From NCBI RefSeq assembly GCF_040412425.1, contig NC_089743.1:84910971-84974970 (forward strand): a stretch of 64,000 nt of DNA. The letters are read 5' to 3'. The translations under genes were made by a program, and so were the position numbers. Source of the stretch: Macrobrachium rosenbergii (lineage: Eukaryota; Arthropoda; Malacostraca; Decapoda; Palaemonidae). Numbering within the stretch: position 1 is the first letter of the stretch; every line of letters starts with the position of its first letter. Below the pieces are notes generated by a model that did not search any database, was not told the DNA's origin, and saw only the letters and a program-made list of their open reading frames with translations. This document shows positions 59,721-64,000 of this stretch, piece by piece.

Positions 59721-61790
59721 AAATTTTTATCACAAGCGCTGATTTATATACAATCATGAAGCTAAATGTCGCTTAATATCGAAATCCATCACACTCGCAT
59801 ATCTCGTTGGAGAATTGTCACGAAGGGGAATTTATATAAGTGATAAATGAATTGGAATCGTTGGACACGAACCCGCGACAAAAGCCTGTTCAAGCGACTC
59901 CAGTTGATCGTAAACCATTGAGCCCATCAAGAGAGGTATAAGTCTTTTGCCGAGATGTCGTTTGCTTTTACCCGTCGTGAGCGGGAAAGTGTACTAGCCT
60001 CGACAATGACCCACCTCCGCCATGACAGTTCATTGGAGGCAGGAACACGCAGCCTTGTTATGAAGATTTTTATCACACCGATTTATATACAATCTGAAGC
60101 TACAAATGTGCAATATCGGAACAACACTAATCTCGTTGGAGAATTGTCGCCAAGGGGAATTTATATAAGTGATAAATGAGGAATGGCTGGATGAACCCGC
60201 GATTTAAACCTATTCAGCTTTCCAGTTCGTAACCATTGAGCCATCAAAGAGGTATAAGTCTTTTGCGACCATGTCGTCCTATCTTTTACCCGTCGTGGCC
60301 TTGAAAGTGTACTTACCGACAATGACCCACCTCGCCATGACAGTTCATTGCCGCCATTGACCCAGCTCTTGTTATGAAATTTTATCACACCTGATTTATA
60401 CAATCATGAAGGTAAAAGTGATCTGTTGCTACACCGTTGTTCCGTTGGAGAATTGTCACACTGTTTATATTGATAAATGGCTTGGAATCATTGGAAACTT
60501 CTATTTTCAGTTATCTAAGTTGAGCCAGTATAAGTTTTTGCCGAGATATCGTACCTTCCCTGGTGACAGCGGGGAAAGTGTGTTCACAATGACCCACCTC
60601 CGCCATGACAGTTCATTGGTACGTTTGGAACACGAGCTCTTGTTGGCGAAATTTTTATCACACCGCTTTATATACAATCATGCGGCTTTTAATATCGAAA
60701 TCCACGCGGGTATATCTCCGTTGGAGGTATCTCTGTTTTATAGAGTGATAAATGTTCAATGTGGGGAAAACCCTTGCGACTGTGCCTTTCAGCGACCAGT
60801 TGACGTAAACCATTTCGCAACAAGAGCTGTGAAACAAACGTTACCAATGAACTGTCATGGCGGAGGTGGGTCATTGTCAAGGTTAGTACACTTTCCCCGC
60901 ACGACGGGTAAAAGCAGTACGACATCTTTAAAAGACTTATACCTCTCTTGATGGCTCAATGGTTTACGCCAACTGGAGTCGCTGAATAGGTTGTCGCGTT
61001 TCGTGTCCCTCACGCTTCCAGTTAATTTATCACTTATATAAATTCCTTGTTTTTACAATTCTCCAACGGAGATATACCGAGGTAGCGTGGATTTCGATAT
61101 TGCAAATTTGTAGCTTCAATTGTATACAAATCACGGTGATAAAAATCATAACAAGAGCTGGCAGGTTCCAAACGTACTAATGAACTGTCATGGCGGAGGT
61201 TCATTGTCGAGGTTAGTACACTTTCCCCCACGGACGGTAAAAGCAGTAAAAATCTCGGCAAAAGACTTATACCTCTTGATGGCTCAATGGTTTACGTCAA
61301 CTGAGTCGTTGAATAGGCTTTCAAGTCACGGTTTTCCTCAATTCCAATTCATTTATCACATATAAATCTCTTCGCCACAATTCTCCAACGAGACATACCG
61401 AGGTAGCGAGGATTTCGATATTGAGCTACTTTGCAGTTTCATGATTGTGGCTATAAATCACGGAATACAAAACATAACAAGAGCAGTTGAAACGTACCAA
61501 TGAACTGTCATATGGAGGTGGGTCATTGTCGAGGCTAGTACACTTTCCCGATCACGACGGGTAAAAGCTCACCTATCGCAAAAGACTTATACCCTCTTGA
61601 TGGCTCAATGGTTTACGTCAACTGGAGTCGCTGAATAGGCTTTACGTCATTCGTGGTCCCACGATTCCAATTCATTTATCACTTATATAAATTCCCCTTC
61701 GCGATAATTCTCCAACGGAGATATAACCGAGGTAGCGTGATTTCGATATTGCGACATTTAGCTTCATGATTATATATATATATATATATA
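59710..61790. repeat. Mirrored tandem array of a tRNA-like repeat (three direct, three inverted units)
   Basis: Landmark GACAGTTCATTGG is at about 60023, 60337 (diverged end) and 60606 on the plus strand, and in reverse at about 60848, 61179 and 61499. Units are about 270-330 bp and the array is symmetric about 60.75 kb. Inverted units carry an A-box TGGCTCAATGG and a B-box-like TTCGTGTCC. The array is bordered by TA tracts on both sides. The small open frames here are products of the repeat. Confidence 0.85.
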
Positions 61791-61799
61791 TATTCCCAA

Positions 61800-63035
61800 G
61801 CATCCAAGCTGCCAAACGCTCAATTTAAATCTGAAAAATAAAAACACAGTGCATTGCTTAGCACTGCCTGAAAGGGGAGGGCGAAAGGAATGTTGGCCCC
61901 TCCTCAAAACCTGTTAACCGCACTCTGTATATCTCTCCCACTTTCTCTTTTGAACATGTGGCTTTGCAGAGCCCTTTGTTTCCAGACAAGAGGTTGTGAG
62001 GAGATAAGTATGGCCGGAGGCAGAATAGAGCCGGTGATGCAGATTAAGAGAAAAAACAACTGGCATTGATGCATAGGGGAACAACACTAACCCCTGACTG
62101 AGGTCTGATAAGGGCCTGACCGATGGAACGAGGCATGAGGCATAGCTGGACGTGAGCGAGACACATCTCCCCCTTTCATTCTCACCTCCTTTAGAGAAAC
62201 GTGCCCCTACCATGTGGTCCTATCTTGTAGGGGGCCTTAGTATTCTTACCAGTAGAGCCCTTAGCCCTCCTCGGCCGCCATTACCCCTAGCTGAACCCAC
62301 CTCTTCCATAAGGCAAAGTGATCTGTTGCAAAGGTTGTTCCATTCAGTCACACTGTTTTAATTCTCATACCAAACTTCCTATTTCATTTCTAAGTGCCAG
62401 TATTTCCATATTAACCTTGCCTGGTTAGGGCATTGTTACGTAAATGCCTGTGTTTGAATAATTACATAAAATCGTGTGTTCAAGGCTTCCTTGGCACCCT
62501 CTGTGCTCGCCTTGTCCTATGCATATTTTACTGTGTCCTTAATGGCTTTTAATTCGTAAATCTCTGTTTACAGAGGGTTTGTTAGCCGTGGAAATCTCTC
62601 TTGACTGTGCCTTGTATCAGCATAGTCACACTGACGGATACACCAAGTGTTCCCAGTTATAATTAACCTCTCAGGCCTTGCCTGCCAGATTAGTTCATTT
62701 CATCTTCTGATAGTTCATTTAATGCAAATACATGTAATCTTAAACTTACCCTAACGTGTTTACTTACGACTATCTTGTGAGTAGAGCCCTCAGCTCAGTT
62801 AAATTCCCCCTTTTCCTTGTTTTTTTACGATTTCCTGAATCAACAGCAGTCAGATTTTATACAAATATTGAGGCAAGTAACGAAATCATTCACCAGGAGT
62901 CTATAACTGGCTTATGTTAAGCATTTCCCCAGGTTAAATTGTAAAAATGTATCTATATATATCTATATATGTATATATAGGCATTAAGCTACACGTTTAA
63001 TATCCAATTCGCTCTACCTCGGATATATATTTTCA
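61800..63035. other. Intergenic or 3' region, nothing recognised
   Basis: It contains short open frames without family resemblance. It might hold the last exons of the plus-strand CUB gene, but I could not identify them. Confidence 0.35.
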
Positions 63036-63039
63036 TATA

Positions 63040-63234
63040 TGATAACCGAAGGAGAATTTTTTAGTTGATAAGAAAATTCGTTATTCATGGGCTCGAACCA
63101 CGGAACACAAGAACTCACAATGACAGTTGATGCCTTAACCCACACGGCCATCAAGAAAGGTATAAATTGATACCGACTCTCACCTACTTGCTTGTACTGC
63201 ATATGAATCACAGTGATGTGATAAAATTCATTCA

Positions 63235-63238
<4 letters not shown>
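63040..63238 (-). repeat. SINE-like repeat, family D, second copy
   Basis: This is the reverse complement of the 1318-1449 repeat, sharing the tRNA-like A- and B-box region (GGTTCGAGCCCATG on the minus strand). It is immediately followed on the right by a TA array. Confidence 0.7.

Positions 63239-63313
<75 letters not shown>
63239..63313. repeat. TA microsatellite
   Basis: About 37 TA pairs adjoining the family-D SINE. Confidence 0.93.
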
Positions 63314-63315
<2 letters not shown>

Positions 63316-63814
63316 GTGAGTTACTGTGACATTTGTTAGCAACATCCACTTTAGGTTGTGACGTCCCTGCCTCCACGAGTTGGGATAGAGGAAACCCTTT
63401 AGCCTTGGCAGGCAATTCTTCTAGGAGAGGGACACTGAACTCAAACCAGCGGGTAGAAGGGACCCTTTCGCCTTGGTAGACAACCCTTCTCAGGGATGGT
63501 TACTCTGAATACAAAACTTGTTCTTCAACCTTAGACTGTGCCATAGCCATTGTACCGTGGCCTTCTATGGTCTTGGATTTGAGTTCCCTTGCTTGAGGGT
63601 ACAATCAAGCATTTATGCTCTTTTTTGTTTACTTTCCTGTTTTTCGAAAAGTCTATAGGACGGGCTGACGAGAAAGCGAAAGTTGTTTGGTGGGTTAACA
63701 GGAAAGTGTCTTCGTCTTTTCCTAATCTTTTCTCCTTCTGAGAGTTTTATAATTTCTAAATCCATCCTGACTGTCCTCCTCCAGTTGTTGTGGCAAACCT
63801 GGCAGATTTCTTAT

Positions 63815-64000
63815 TTACTTCTTACCAGGTGTGCTGGTCCACCTTAGTCAACCAGTTGCTTCTGGTGCTTTTTTTCAATGACATATGGTCACATTTATAT
63901 ATAAAATTTAAATACAATTTTGTAAATAATGTAAATACTGTTGTTGTTGATGGTATTTTTGTTTATTGTTCTGTTGATTTTTAAGAAATTACAATAATTC
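63815..64000 (+). repeat. Second copy of the 45.2-kb repeat, cut by the window edge
   Basis: It is collinear with 45215-45390. The preceding 500 bp (63330-63815) has no supported coding frame. Confidence 0.65.

Overview
The window looks like a stretch of a decapod crustacean genome (shrimp, prawn or crab). The reasons are its AT-rich, intron-rich layout, the extreme density of long TA, GA/CT and ATT microsatellites, several dispersed short repeats of decapod type, a short TTAGG-type (arthropod telomere-like) tract inside a dispersed repeat, and arthropod-like gene families. I cannot name the species. Only a small part of the 64 kb is coding.

Three protein-coding loci can be supported, all incomplete here. 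(1) 2191-9775, minus strand: the N-terminal five coding exons of a nose-resistant-to-fluoxetine (NRF-6)-like protein. All splice phases agree and the NRF cysteine pattern is complete; the membrane acyltransferase part would lie left of base 1. (2) About 27.2-31.9 kb, minus strand, and (3) 47292-58227, plus strand: two paralogous secreted CUB-domain genes in opposite orientation, 5' ends facing each other. They share the 110-nt exon that opens the CUB domain and the next exon with the C-x-x-D-K-F motif, in matching phases, and both have a divergent acidic pro-region exon. Neither gene model is fully clean: the minus-strand copy carries an apparent 1-nt frame discrepancy, and in both genes the pro-region exon does not join the CUB exon in frame.

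The rest is repeats. 11.3-11.7 kb: a complete tRNA-derived SINE with a 13-bp target-site duplication, nested in another repeat. 11.95-13.3 kb: a 25-bp minisatellite. 16.6-17.4 kb: an 815-bp terminal-inverted-repeat element with an 8-bp duplication. 19.2-20.65 kb: a decayed Penelope-like element with GIY-YIG endonuclease remnant. 21.5-22.65 kb: the C-terminal part of a non-LTR retrotransposon. 23.1-24.3 kb: nested SINEs. 36.36-37.17 kb: an 817-bp palindrome. 38.1-39.05 kb and several shorter tracts: non-LTR reverse transcriptase relics. 48.35-52.6 kb: a 30-bp minisatellite of about 4 kb inside the first intron of the plus-strand CUB gene. 59.7-61.8 kb: three direct and three inverted copies of a tRNA-like repeat forming a 2-kb mirrored array.

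The recurring theme is foldback DNA. At least six palindromes of about 90-820 bp (8.07, 21.08, 32.19, 34.67, 36.76 and 46.56 kb) plus a looser hairpin at 37.7 kb occur in 40 kb, several next to TA or ATT arrays. Many microsatellites sit at the ends of SINE-like or foldback elements, suggesting that such elements seed them. I found no bacterial-type operon, CRISPR array, functional tRNA or rRNA gene.
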